Source of the DNA: Coprothermobacter proteolyticus DSM 5265
GTDB lineage: Bacteria; Coprothermobacterota; Coprothermobacteria; Coprothermobacterales; Coprothermobacteraceae
DNA: 64,000 bases
Direction of reading: 5' to 3'
NCBI RefSeq assembly: GCF_000020945.1
Contig: NC_011295.1
Span: 434,001-498,000, forward strand
Within the stretch, counting starts at the first letter, position 1. Every line of letters begins with the position of its first letter. The notes below the pieces were generated by a model. It was not told the DNA's origin and ran no database searches. It saw only the letters and a list, made by a program, of their open reading frames with translations. This document shows positions 34,242 to 43,200 of this stretch, piece by piece. Both the position numbers and the translations under genes were made by a program.

Positions 34242-35387
34242 ATGCGGGTTTTGGTGACAGGTGATTGGCATTTAGGGGCTGTGACCTGGAGAAGAAAGCC
34301 ACAGGATAGAACTCCAGAAATTCAAGCTTGTTTAAATGAAATATTAGATTTTCTTAGTCAAGAGCGAGTGGATTTAATTGCCGTTACTGGTGATTTTACT
34401 CATTATTGGGTTCCCTTAGAGGGTGAGAAACAGCGTTGGCTCATGGATTACCTTTATGCCTTGTCTGAACACGCACCCGTAGTTGGTGTTTTAGGAAACC
34501 ATGATTGGCGTGGTTTGGTCAGCTTTGATAAGTTTGCGCGTAAAAAAGATGTTTACATCGTTGATAAATTTGGCCAATTGGAACTGAACTTAAATGGCAC
34601 TAAGGTGTGCATAGTGATTTTGCCTTACTTTGATGCAAGAAAAGTGCTCCAGCCTTATCAAAAACTAACCAGTAATGGCGTGAAGGATACTGCGAAGCAA
34701 GTTGTATTGAATGATTTATCTCCTCGCTCATGCTCTTGGGATGCTAATTACAGAATACTAATAACACATGGTGTGGTAGAAGGGCTTGCTTATTCGGAAC
34801 TGGGTGGTAATGATGTGCCCATACCCAAAAGTGCGCTGTCACAGTTTGATTTCGCCTTACTGGGACACATTCACAATGCTCAAGTGATAAAGGATGATTC
34901 CACAGGCAGAATTGTGGGATGTTACCCAGGCGGTGTGGCCAAGTTAGATTTTGGTGAAATGGGAAGTACGCAAGGCTTTTGGATTGTTGACTTAAGCCCT
35001 AAAGGCCCAGACTGCAAGCTTATTCAGTTTTCTTCACAGAAACCTCTGAAACGTGTGGAAGTCGCAGGACCGGTCACACCTGAAGTGCGTGAAGAAATCA
35101 TGAGAACCAACGGTTATGTTAAAGCGGTGCTTAAAGAAGGCGATCTGGTCACCGTTCAAAAGCTGTATGACTTAGAGCCGGTGGTCGTAGTGGAACTCAA
35201 GAGTGCCGTAAGTAGTGGAAATGAAGGATCAACGGGTGAAGGAGAAAGCAAGGTTAGGTTTTCCTCTTTGGAAGAGGCCTATGGTTTGTATTTGAACCAT
35301 TATCCAGAACTGGCAGAGGACAAGCGAGATGAACTTCTTAGGAGATTCTCTTCTTACTTGAGGAAAGCTAAGGAGAATAAGTCATGA
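34242..35387 (+). CDS. sbcD: Mre11/SbcD-like DNA exonuclease subunit
   Basis: Calcineurin-like metallophosphoesterase of the Mre11/SbcD family, partner of the Rad50/SbcC ATPase downstream. Metal-site motifs: GDWHLG (~7-12), VTGDFTHYW (~46-54), VLGNHDW (~82-88), ITHGVVEG, and LGHIHNAQ. The second motif reads GDFTH rather than the usual GDFFD. 381 residues; the C-terminal cap (about 270-380) is divergent and Glu/Ser-rich. It starts 10 nt after DUF2148 and overlaps the SbcC gene by 4 nt. Confidence 0.9.
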   Translation: MRVLVTGDWHLGAVTWRRKPQDRTPEIQACLNEILDFLSQERVDLIAVTGDFTHYWVPLEGEKQRWLMDYLYALSEHAPVVGVLGNHDWRGLVSFDKFARKKDVYIVDKFGQLELNLNGTKVCIVILPYFDARKVLQPYQKLTSNGVKDTAKQVVLNDLSPRSCSWDANYRILITHGVVEGLAYSELGGNDVPIPKSALSQFDFALLGHIHNAQVIKDDSTGRIVGCYPGGVAKLDFGEMGSTQGFWIVDLSPKGPDCKLIQFSSQKPLKRVEVAGPVTPEVREEIMRTNGYVKAVLKEGDLVTVQKLYDLEPVVVVELKSAVSSGNEGSTGEGESKVRFSSLEEAYGLYLNHYPELAEDKRDELLRRFSSYLRKAKENKS

Positions 35388-38302
35388 AACCAAAAAAGCT
35401 CGAAGTTACTAATTTTCTGGGCCTGAAAAATCTTTCACTAGAGTTTCCAGAGCAGGGTGTATTTGTCATAACAGGACCTAACGGCTCTGGGAAATCATCC
35501 ATTTTGGAAGCCATGTATTTTGCGCTTTATGGTAAGACAATGAGGCTTCCTGGTGATGTCAAAAACACCGCTGTCATAAACAGGAATGCTCAGCACAGTT
35601 CCGATAATCCGGCCAGGGCTGTTGTGAGTTTCACCTTTGTGCAGCAAGGCAAAGAATATCTGGTACGTCGCGAGCTGGTGAGAGGCGTTCATAAGAAAGA
35701 TGATGTAAGTCATAATGCTTGGTTATACGACCTTAGCGGCCATGCCGGGCTTGTTCCTGAAACAGGTGTAGTTAAGGTAAACAACAAGGTTGAAGATATT
35801 CTGGGCTTGACGCCAGAGGTTTTTGCGGCAACGGTGTTCTTGGGTCAAGGTAAAATAACAGAACTTGTAGAGGCAAAACCAGATAAAAGACGTAAGATCT
35901 TTGATGCCATTTTGGAAACCGATCATTTAGTTAAAATGCAAGAACTTGTGCGCGGAGATCTTAGGGAACTGCAAACTAAAGTAAAGGCCCTTCTGGAACG
36001 TAAGGAGATTTTGGAACAAGGCCCTTCTGCCAAGGATTTGGAAAAGGAACTTCAAGACGTGGAAGAGAACATGAAGCAGGTTATTGAAAGGGTGCAGGTT
36101 TTTGAACAGGCTGCAAAAGAACTAGAAGAAGTGCAGAGAATCAAAGGAGATATGGAAAACACCGAGGCCGACATAGCGGCTTTAAGAAGTGAAATAGAAA
36201 AGCTTAAGGAAGCAGCTGAACGAGATACGAGAATAAGACTTATAAAAGAGCTCAGGTCAAAATATGCTGAGCTGGAGCAGTGGCAAATCCAGCTTGAGGA
36301 ATTAACGAAGAACAAGGATAAGCTGGGAAAGGACTTGTCGAACTGGTCCGAAAGGATAAATGAGCTTAAACTAAGAGTTGTGCAGATCGAAGGACAGTTA
36401 AACAGTCTTGAAGATGATGTGCATTTATCTAAAGAGAAGGAAATCCTGGCTCAAAGCTTGGAGGATTTGAAAGCACTCCGCAGTTATTTAGAAGAAGCTT
36501 GGAATGCAATTGTTCAATGCCGCTTGACTAGCGAAGAAGTTCTCCAGCTAGTCCTCGAGGAAAGAAAACTCAAGTCTGAAATCAACAAATTGGAGCATTT
36601 TGTTGAAGTGGTTTCTTCGTCTGATGGGCTAATAAACAGTTATTTCAGTGCGAAGCAGAATATGGAAAAGGTGGAGAAAGAGAAACAGGAAGTTGAAAAA
36701 GAGCTATTCATACTGGAACAGTCCCAAGCGACCCTAAAAGAGCGTATATCCATTCTAAGTCAGGATTATCCCAACTTGGAACAGGACTTTTTGGTGAGCC
36801 GTCTAGCTGAACCTCTTCATGTTGGTGATACGTGCCCAGTCTGTGGCAGCGAAATTACCAAGCTTAGGGAGATTCCCTTGCCTGAGGACGTGCTTATGGA
36901 ATTTAGCCAGCTGGAGATGGAGCGGTATCACCTGGAGCAGCAGCAGAGAATTATCAATGAAAGAAAAGCCAAACTTGACAAAGAGGAGATTGAGCTCCGT
37001 GAGGTCATTAAAGAATGTGAATCGCGGCTCGATCTGGCAGTTTTGGAAAAGATGGGAAGCGTGAAATCGTTTGATGCTTTTCAGATGTGGTTGTCTGCTC
37101 AGCGTGAAGCGTTACTGGAACGTAATCAGCGCGTGAGCCAACTTGAGGAGCAGATACAGTCTAAGAGAGACAGGTTAAAGAGTACATATTGCAGTACTTT
37201 GAAGCGGCTTTGCAATCAGAAGGAAATAAAAGAAGCCTTACTAAAAGGAAGCGTGGAAGAACAACTTTCACAAGCTGATCAAGGCATCGCGGAGATGGAA
37301 AGACGTAAGAAAGAGCTTGAAGCCTTTTCTCAGCAGGTAAGGGAGCAGCGACAGGATCTCATGCTTGCTTTGGCTGAAACCAATGTTGAACTTAGAAAAA
37401 CTCAGGAGAGAGAAGAAGATATCAGAAATACTTTGCAGGAGACTATCCACCGCATGAAACAGCTTTCTGGCCAAGTCAGCACCTTATTAAGTGAGCTGAA
37501 AGAAGAACTTTCTAGAGCTCATATTAGCTATGAGGACTATGAGCTTCTGAAAAGCGAGCAGGAGAGCGGAGCTGCTGATCAGCTAAGGGCCTTAAAAGGT
37601 AAATTGGACGTACTTGAAAAGAGGTTGGAAGAACAGCGGAAGAAGTACTTGTCTTTGCTGGAGAACCGCGACGTAGCTAGTGAAGAGCTGCCAGTTCAGC
37701 TCGAACAAGCTAAGAGTGAATACGAAGTTCTTCTCGGTGAGCGAGGTCGCCTACAAGCTTCCATTGAACAAGCTTTGCAGAAAGAGGCCGAGTTGAACCA
37801 AGTAGAAGTGCAGCTTGATGCGTTGGAGAAGGAATTAAACATACTCAGCCGTCTCTCGGATGATTTGAAAGCGGACCGCTTTCCTGATTTTTACCGTGGG
37901 GAAATGATGAATGAAATTGTCTCCTCAGCTTCCAGCCTTTTGTGGGAAATGAGCGGTGGTCAGTTTAATCTGACCTTTGACTCAGATTCTTTCCGTTTCG
38001 ACGTAGTGTTTGATGATGGACTTAGCTCTGACATAAGCAGTTTAAGCGGTGGTGAAAAGGTTTTGGTAGCTCTGTCTCTGGCGTTTGCAATAAGTCAACA
38101 TTTTGCTGGGTCTCTGGAATCCATTTTTCTGGACGAAGGCTTAGCTTGGCTTGATAAGGAGAACAATACAAAGCTGGCACAGTATCTTCAGAATTTGGAA
38201 GACGGTGCCATTTTGGTTGGTATCGTCACTCATTCTGAGGAATTTGCTATAAACTTCCAAAGGCGGCTTTACGTGAATGGGGGGAAAGCCCAGTGGCTTT
38301 AA
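35384..38302 (+). CDS. sbcC: Rad50/SbcC-like SMC-family ATPase
   Basis: ABC-type ATPase with Walker A GPNGSGKSS (~30-38) at one end and, after ~750 residues of antiparallel coiled coil, the signature SLSGGEKVLVALSLA (~886) plus Walker B SIFLDEGLAWLD at the other. A zinc hook CPVCG is at ~485, exactly mid-coil. 972 residues. Together with the Mre11-like protein it should process DNA ends for recombination repair. It shares junctions with both neighbours (4 nt and 10 nt overlap), so all four repair genes are one operon. Confidence 0.93.
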   Translation: MKPKKLEVTNFLGLKNLSLEFPEQGVFVITGPNGSGKSSILEAMYFALYGKTMRLPGDVKNTAVINRNAQHSSDNPARAVVSFTFVQQGKEYLVRRELVRGVHKKDDVSHNAWLYDLSGHAGLVPETGVVKVNNKVEDILGLTPEVFAATVFLGQGKITELVEAKPDKRRKIFDAILETDHLVKMQELVRGDLRELQTKVKALLERKEILEQGPSAKDLEKELQDVEENMKQVIERVQVFEQAAKELEEVQRIKGDMENTEADIAALRSEIEKLKEAAERDTRIRLIKELRSKYAELEQWQIQLEELTKNKDKLGKDLSNWSERINELKLRVVQIEGQLNSLEDDVHLSKEKEILAQSLEDLKALRSYLEEAWNAIVQCRLTSEEVLQLVLEERKLKSEINKLEHFVEVVSSSDGLINSYFSAKQNMEKVEKEKQEVEKELFILEQSQATLKERISILSQDYPNLEQDFLVSRLAEPLHVGDTCPVCGSEITKLREIPLPEDVLMEFSQLEMERYHLEQQQRIINERKAKLDKEEIELREVIKECESRLDLAVLEKMGSVKSFDAFQMWLSAQREALLERNQRVSQLEEQIQSKRDRLKSTYCSTLKRLCNQKEIKEALLKGSVEEQLSQADQGIAEMERRKKELEAFSQQVREQRQDLMLALAETNVELRKTQEREEDIRNTLQETIHRMKQLSGQVSTLLSELKEELSRAHISYEDYELLKSEQESGAADQLRALKGKLDVLEKRLEEQRKKYLSLLENRDVASEELPVQLEQAKSEYEVLLGERGRLQASIEQALQKEAELNQVEVQLDALEKELNILSRLSDDLKADRFPDFYRGEMMNEIVSSASSLLWEMSGGQFNLTFDSDSFRFDVVFDDGLSSDISSLSGGEKVLVALSLAFAISQHFAGSLESIFLDEGLAWLDKENNTKLAQYLQNLEDGAILVGIVTHSEEFAINFQRRLYVNGGKAQWL

Positions 38303-39333
38303 TGTTTAAGAAGGAAACAGTAACCATGTTCAAAATGCTCTCTTTGCATCAAGGTGTGGAGAGGTCTTATTACGACAGCGAATTTGCCATGTGGGATAAT
38401 TTACCGCCTTTGCCTGAAGACTTCTCAGGCCTGAACGTGGTATCTTGCACACCAGTCTTGCAAGGCGAAGAAGTACTAACCCGCCTAAGTGTGGAACAGA
38501 TGAACAGGCCCATCGTCATTGTAGATGGTGTGCAAAGGCTGATGAGGCGAAAGCTTCAGAAAGACGGAAACTGGGTTTATTTGGTGGGTCTGGCTGCCGG
38601 CGCTGTGGAGGTGTGGCCCAAAGCTGATCTGCTGTTACCCACCTTAAGAAGGGAATTGGTACTTTTCGTACCTGAAGGGCTACTTGAGATGCCTTTTGAA
38701 GACGAGTATTACAATATTCCTTTTAGGTCAGTTGCTTACAATCCCAGGGATGAGAGAAGACCCTTGAACACCATAGTCAGTGAAAAGCGTTCTGCCTTGG
38801 AATTGTCGGCTTTGAATCAAGCGGTAAGCGAGTTGGGTGGGAAAGGCATCTTACTCAGGGATGGTCCTTTGAAGTTCGGGGATCCATTGACACGGGCAAA
38901 TGGACCGGTAGGGTTAGTGAAGACTTTGGAGCCTCGTAGTAATGTGGACATTTTTACCAACTTTGTGAAGAAATTGGATCTTGGGCAGGTAAGCTGTCTA
39001 TTGGAAATGGAAGATAGGAATGATACTGAAGAAATAGGTAAAAGGCGGTATTTCTCCTATTTACGGATCATGGATGTGGGCGATCCTTTTTCTTTGGAGG
39101 GTATAGTCCGTCTTGACATGGTTGGGCAGGAAGGTAGTGGTGAGGAGCTTGCAAAAACTGCCTTTATGGCAGCTGAAACAGTTTTTTCCTTATCCCGAGT
39201 AGGACCTTATTCACGTTCTCCTTACAATTTGATGACAGTGGACTGGTTGGAGAAGCACTTGAGGGCCTTGTTACCAGATCCTTCGGTAGTAAGTATTGAG
39301 GTAGCCAGGGAGGTGAACAAACTTGGCGGATAA
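38293..39333 (+). CDS. nurA: NurA-like 5'-3' nuclease
   Basis: NurA domain protein, the RNase-H-like nuclease that works with HerA in DNA-end resection. The first catalytic Asp is in IVIVDGVQRL (~74-83), and the second metal-binding region in the C-terminal half includes VRLDMVG. Family similarity is recognisable but weak; the neighbourhood (HerA and Rad50/Mre11) is what makes the call firm. GTG 38293 has GGGGGG 8 nt upstream; ATG 38302 (TAATG with sbcC) is an alternative. 346 residues from the GTG. Overlaps herA by 11 nt. Confidence 0.82.
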   Translation: MALMFKKETVTMFKMLSLHQGVERSYYDSEFAMWDNLPPLPEDFSGLNVVSCTPVLQGEEVLTRLSVEQMNRPIVIVDGVQRLMRRKLQKDGNWVYLVGLAAGAVEVWPKADLLLPTLRRELVLFVPEGLLEMPFEDEYYNIPFRSVAYNPRDERRPLNTIVSEKRSALELSALNQAVSELGGKGILLRDGPLKFGDPLTRANGPVGLVKTLEPRSNVDIFTNFVKKLDLGQVSCLLEMEDRNDTEEIGKRRYFSYLRIMDVGDPFSLEGIVRLDMVGQEGSGEELAKTAFMAAETVFSLSRVGPYSRSPYNLMTVDWLEKHLRALLPDPSVVSIEVAREVNKLGG

Positions 39334-41356
39334 CATTATCGGCATCGTTTCGGGCATTGAGAAAAACACACCTACGGAGTTTTATGTGAACTTGTTTTCA
39401 GAGGATGGTAAAAGCATAAGGGTTCGCATTGGCGACGTGGTTCGTGTAAGTGTGTTTTACAACGACCAGGAAGTTATTTACTACGGTACCGTTTACGACA
39501 TCCTTAGTAGGTGGGATAATGATGTGGATTCTGGATTCAAAGAGAAGGCGGTTTTTGAACAGGTAGTTCCCGGCAACAGGTTTTATATGGCAGCTGTGGC
39601 AGTTACTAGAGCCTTTTACAAAGGGCGTGAGGTTTTTGATGAACCGCTGTCAGTACCTGCCCCTGGCACGCCTGCTTTCTTGGTAACCGAGAAAGAAGAA
39701 GTTGAAAAAGCCTTGCGTTTTGATGAACTGAAAAGGCGTAAATCCCACTTACCGGTTGGAGTCATGATAAATGGACAACCTGCTTACATAGATTTGGGCT
39801 TTGTACTGGGTGAGAACGGGGCACACATAAATATAAGCGGTCAGTCAGGTGTTGCTGCAAAGACCAGCTATGCCACATTCCTCATGGCAGCCATGTTGCA
39901 GCGTGGGCAAGGAGAAGACAGGTATGCTAGTGCTCTTCGGGAAGGACGTTACATTGTGTTCAACATGAAAGGGGAGAGTTTGTTCTTCCTTGACTGTGAC
40001 AGCGAGGACTGGCTAAAGGCTGACGAGGCAGACAGGCAAATGTGGAGTTCCATGTACGCAGCCATGGGACTTGATCCTGAATGGAAATTCCCTTTGGATA
40101 ACATCCTTTACTGCGGAATCCCTAAAGGCGTTACCGCCAGGTTACTCGAAGAACCAGACATTAAGTCCAGAAGTGACGCTGGAGATAATTTACGCGTTTA
40201 TGGGTGGGATTTCATAGATGTTATTCGATACCGCCTTTTAGAACTGGCGCTGGACCAGGAAGAAATGTCCATGAGTCAAAACATGCAGCTTCTACTTTTC
40301 AGTGTGCAGGAGAAAATGGAGGAACTTTTGGAACGTCTTGTCTTTGATGTGGATGCAGTTGTGACGGAGTTTACAAGAAAAGGTACCATTGGTAATAGAA
40401 CTGTTGGAAGAGCTGGAGATAAGAGAGATATTTTTATCAGAGCCTTGCAAAATATCAAATGCAGTATTCCAGACAATGTCTACGAAAGAGTTCGCCTTGT
40501 ACTGTACGCCTGCAATGAAGGACCTGAGCAGATTCTTGGTAGTTATGGTATTCCTCAAACTGTTGATGATTTAACCGACTACTTAAGAGGCGCTGTTTTA
40601 GGCGACAAAGCGGAAGTTTCTGAAGGTCAAGAGGGTGCGTTAAAGGAATGGAGCAAAGCCATCACTGAAAACGAAGTGGGTAGTGCCACTGTGTTTGCTT
40701 TTATAAGGCGGCTAAAACTGGCGAAAAAGGAAGGCTTGTCAAAGCTGTGGAGAGCTTTTCCTCATACCCTACAAGGGGAGGTTACCGAAGCTCCCAGTTT
40801 TAACTACAGCGTTGGAAGTGCATGGGACAGAAAAGGAGGCATCACAGTCATCGATCTGTCGAAACTTCATTCCTCCATGCAAGCATTTGTAGTGGGAGCA
40901 GTATTAAGGCAGGTTTTGGAGGCGAAAATGGCTCATCCAAAAGCCACAGAGGAGCCCGTTTTCATTTTCCTTGATGAACTGAACAAATATGCGCCGAGAA
41001 CAGAAGGCGGAGCCATGGTAAAGCTGTTTAGGGACGTGGCAGAAAGAGGCCGTTCTTTTGGCGTAATCTTAGTAGGTGCAGAGCAAACTGCATCTCAGGT
41101 GGATTTTCGCGTAGTTACGCAGAGTTCTACCACTGTCGTTGGCCACCAAAAGGCAGCAGAGCTTAGCCACGACGAATACAAGCATTTATTACCACGGCAG
41201 CGAGAGATGGCTTCTTCGGTGGGCCCTGGTGTAGTATTTGTTGATCAGCCGTTTCTAAGGGTGCCCATCATGGTAAAGTTTCCTATGACCAGATGGTCTA
41301 CGAAAGAAACCAAGGTTACGACGCAAGGGTTTGGCTTAACTGACATTTTTGGATAA
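39323..41356 (+). CDS. herA: HerA/FtsK-type ATPase with non-canonical P-loop
   Basis: HerA-like hexameric DNA translocase paired with NurA. N-terminal ~120 residues are the HAS-barrel (VRIGDVVRVSVF...YYGTVYDI). The P-loop, expected GTTGSGKS-like, reads ISGQSGVAAKTSY at ~172, lacking the Gly before Lys. Walker B is VFIFLDELNKYAP (~547) and the sensor/Arg-finger block ERGRSFGVILVGAEQTASQV follows, as in HerA. 677 residues, longer than archaeal HerA (~500), with a helical insertion about 330-460. Starts in an overlap with nurA behind AGGGAGG. Confidence 0.88.
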   Translation: MADNIIGIVSGIEKNTPTEFYVNLFSEDGKSIRVRIGDVVRVSVFYNDQEVIYYGTVYDILSRWDNDVDSGFKEKAVFEQVVPGNRFYMAAVAVTRAFYKGREVFDEPLSVPAPGTPAFLVTEKEEVEKALRFDELKRRKSHLPVGVMINGQPAYIDLGFVLGENGAHINISGQSGVAAKTSYATFLMAAMLQRGQGEDRYASALREGRYIVFNMKGESLFFLDCDSEDWLKADEADRQMWSSMYAAMGLDPEWKFPLDNILYCGIPKGVTARLLEEPDIKSRSDAGDNLRVYGWDFIDVIRYRLLELALDQEEMSMSQNMQLLLFSVQEKMEELLERLVFDVDAVVTEFTRKGTIGNRTVGRAGDKRDIFIRALQNIKCSIPDNVYERVRLVLYACNEGPEQILGSYGIPQTVDDLTDYLRGAVLGDKAEVSEGQEGALKEWSKAITENEVGSATVFAFIRRLKLAKKEGLSKLWRAFPHTLQGEVTEAPSFNYSVGSAWDRKGGITVIDLSKLHSSMQAFVVGAVLRQVLEAKMAHPKATEEPVFIFLDELNKYAPRTEGGAMVKLFRDVAERGRSFGVILVGAEQTASQVDFRVVTQSSTTVVGHQKAAELSHDEYKHLLPRQREMASSVGPGVVFVDQPFLRVPIMVKFPMTRWSTKETKVTTQGFGLTDIFG

Positions 41357-41422
41357 CACGCTGTAGAAAGAGAGCATGTAGGAGAAACCTAAAAGAGAGC
41401 AAAAAAGGAGAGTGAAAAACAT

Positions 41423-41893
41423 ATGAACGCCGATCTCCATGTTGAACTCATTAAAGAAATACCTGAACCTCAGAAGGTTAGCAATTGGAACGATTTTTTG
41501 GAAGGTGCTGAAAGTTTCATGACAGCTTTGGAGGCTCGGTACGAGGAAGAAGGGTTGTACTTCAGTGCTGAGATGCGTCTTTATTCTGGCATGGAAGCAG
41601 GCGATCTGATCATGGCTTCTACTCTTTATGAAGTGGAGTTGGTCAAGGCTAAAGATTTAGTCCTTGCTTTAGATGCGTGGGCAAGAGAAAACGGGTTTAC
41701 CCTGGGCGAAGTTTCTTTAGAATTCCGTAGCGAACAAGATGTGGTACCCAGATTGAACGTGCCGCGGTTGCTAGCTGAAACAGGCGTGAAGATGGAAGTG
41801 GAAAAAGGTAAAGTTGCTCTGGTTTTCACTCCTGGTTCCATGAAAGATTTTTCTTCGCTGTTCACCACGGTGATTGAAGATCTTAGTAAATGA
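41423..41893 (+). CDS. Unknown protein following herA
   Basis: I do not recognise it. 156 residues, acidic, no cysteine, no membrane helix or signal; alternating helices and strands, with a hydrophobic core segment LVLALDAWARENGF and several long charged helices. ATG follows AAAAAAGGAGAG, and it begins 66 bp after the HerA stop, so it may be the last gene of the Mre11-Rad50-NurA-HerA transcript. Possibly an accessory to that system, but nothing in its sequence says so. After it comes a 74-bp gap, then a convergent gene. Confidence 0.7.
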   Translation: MNADLHVELIKEIPEPQKVSNWNDFLEGAESFMTALEARYEEEGLYFSAEMRLYSGMEAGDLIMASTLYEVELVKAKDLVLALDAWARENGFTLGEVSLEFRSEQDVVPRLNVPRLLAETGVKMEVEKGKVALVFTPGSMKDFSSLFTTVIEDLSK

Positions 41894-41967
41894 AGAATAA
41901 GCGCAAATGAGGTCAGAGTGGATCAAGTGCTATTGCTTCTTTGTTTTTGTGTAAGATTGCGCCATGG

Positions 41968-42525
41968 CTAAGGCGGAGAGATTACTTTGGAGATGATGTT
42001 AGAAACACCACGTCCGTCGCTGTCTACGGCGTACACCGTTACATTCATGTTGCTGCTTCTTTCTGCAGGCAGCCGCGTGAATTTGTAGCTGAAAGTGCCG
42101 TTAAAATCTGTTCTAAGTACCATGATCAGTCGGTTATTAGACCAAAATGTTACGTAATAGGCGCCGCCCTTGTTACCTTTAGTCACCTTACCGCTAAACA
42201 CTACCCAATCAGCTTTTATTTCATCGGCCGTTGGGTAACTAAGCTGTAGTGACAACGTTTTTGACGCAGTGGTGGCCTGAGAGGGTGTAGGGAATCCATA
42301 AGATACTACGGGTGCACTGCCTGTTGCCGTTCCCGGTGTGGTAGTCGCTGTGCATACTTCTTTGACAACGGTTACTGTTTCTACTACTCTTTCTGGAACA
42401 CAGGTGGAATTGTTAATGTTTGGTCTGCCGGCAAGGATGAGCAGTGCTCCCAAGAAAAGCCCTATGGCAAAAAGTAAAACCCCCGACACGGTTTTTCTGT
42501 TTTGTGGACGCTCAGGATAATACAT
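41968..42525 (-). CDS. Membrane-anchored protein with Ig-like/beta-sandwich domain
   Basis: 185 residues. A short basic N-terminus (MYYPERPQNRKT) precedes one membrane helix (~13-33), then a Thr/Pro/Ala-rich linker (~55-85) and a C-terminal beta-sandwich-like domain (~90-185) of alternating strands such as VVFSGKVTKG, FNGTFSYKF and NVTVYAVDSDG, similar in style to bacterial Ig-like domains. No enzymatic motif. The ATG has no ribosome binding site; TAAAAT ends 7 nt upstream, so it may be leaderless. Divergent from rdgB. Confidence 0.65.
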   Translation of the reverse strand: MYYPERPQNRKTVSGVLLFAIGLFLGALLILAGRPNINNSTCVPERVVETVTVVKEVCTATTTPGTATGSAPVVSYGFPTPSQATTASKTLSLQLSYPTADEIKADWVVFSGKVTKGNKGGAYYVTFWSNNRLIMVLRTDFNGTFSYKFTRLPAERSSNMNVTVYAVDSDGRGVSNIISKVISPP

Positions 42526-42532
42526 GTATTTT

Positions 42533-42538
42533 ATTTTA
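42533..42538 (-). promoter_or_regulatory. -10-like box (TAAAAT) before the anchored Ig-like gene
   Basis: On the minus strand TAAAAT is followed by exactly 7 nt and the ATG at 42525, with no Shine-Dalgarno. The other half of the 48-bp divergent gap holds the equivalent element for rdgB. Confidence 0.45.
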
Positions 42539-42561
42539 TCAGAATTCCACCTTTTGCGTTG

Positions 42562-42567
42562 TAAAAT
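42562..42567 (+). promoter_or_regulatory. -10-like box (TAAAAT) before rdgB
   Basis: TAAAAT ends 6 nt before the rdgB ATG at 42574, again with no ribosome binding site. Confidence 0.45.
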
Positions 42568-42573
42568 TTAGCC

Positions 42574-43200
42574 ATGGAGCGCATTAGAATGGTTTTAGCT
42601 ACTGGAAATCTGGGCAAGGTCCGTGAGATTTCTCAGTTGATAGGTGACGTTGTGGAGTTGATTCCTTACGAAGGTGCGTTACCTGAAGAGACTGGAACTA
42701 CTTATGCTGAAAATGCTTACATAAAAGCAAAAGCTGCATTTGATAAGTACCATTTACCTTCATTGGCTGACGATTCAGGATTGGAAGTGGACTTCCTCGG
42801 AGGACAGCCGGGTATTCACAGCAATAGGTTCCTGGGCCTAAAATCGGATCAAGAGAAATACATGAGAATACTGGAGCTTTTAGAAGGTGTGCCTTGGCAG
42901 AAGAGAACAGCTCGTTTTCGGTGTTTGGTTTGTTATGTGGATAGAACTGGAGCTGCTCATTACTTCGAAGGAGTAGCAGAAGGTTATATAGCAACTGAGC
43001 CAGCTGGTGAAGGCGGATTCGGCTATGATCCTGTTTTCTACTATCCTCCGCTTCAAAAAACCTTTGCGCAGCTTCCAGCACAGGTCAAGAATCAGATAAG
43101 TCATCGGAGCCAAGCATTTCTTAAGTTCAAGGAGTATTACTTGAGCACAATCGAAAGTATGCGAACACCCCGACGAGGAGGAGAAGATAAACATGAATGA
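42574..43200 (+). CDS. rdgB: XTP/dITP diphosphatase (RdgB/HAM1)
   Basis: House-cleaning pyrophosphatase that removes dITP and XTP. Motifs LATGNLGKVREIS (substrate/phosphate binding, ~9), SLADDSGLEVDFLGGQPG (metal Asp pair), GGFGYDPVFYYP and SHRSQAF are all intact. 208 residues. Together with endonuclease V it limits damage from deaminated purines. Starts without a ribosome binding site; its 3' end overlaps valS by 8 nt. Confidence 0.95.
   Translation: MERIRMVLATGNLGKVREISQLIGDVVELIPYEGALPEETGTTYAENAYIKAKAAFDKYHLPSLADDSGLEVDFLGGQPGIHSNRFLGLKSDQEKYMRILELLEGVPWQKRTARFRCLVCYVDRTGAAHYFEGVAEGYIATEPAGEGGFGYDPVFYYPPLQKTFAQLPAQVKNQISHRSQAFLKFKEYYLSTIESMRTPRRGGEDKHE

Noticed and set aside
41941-42249. 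102-codon plus-strand open frame
   Set aside because: Antisense to the anchored Ig-like gene, which has the better start context and domain structure.
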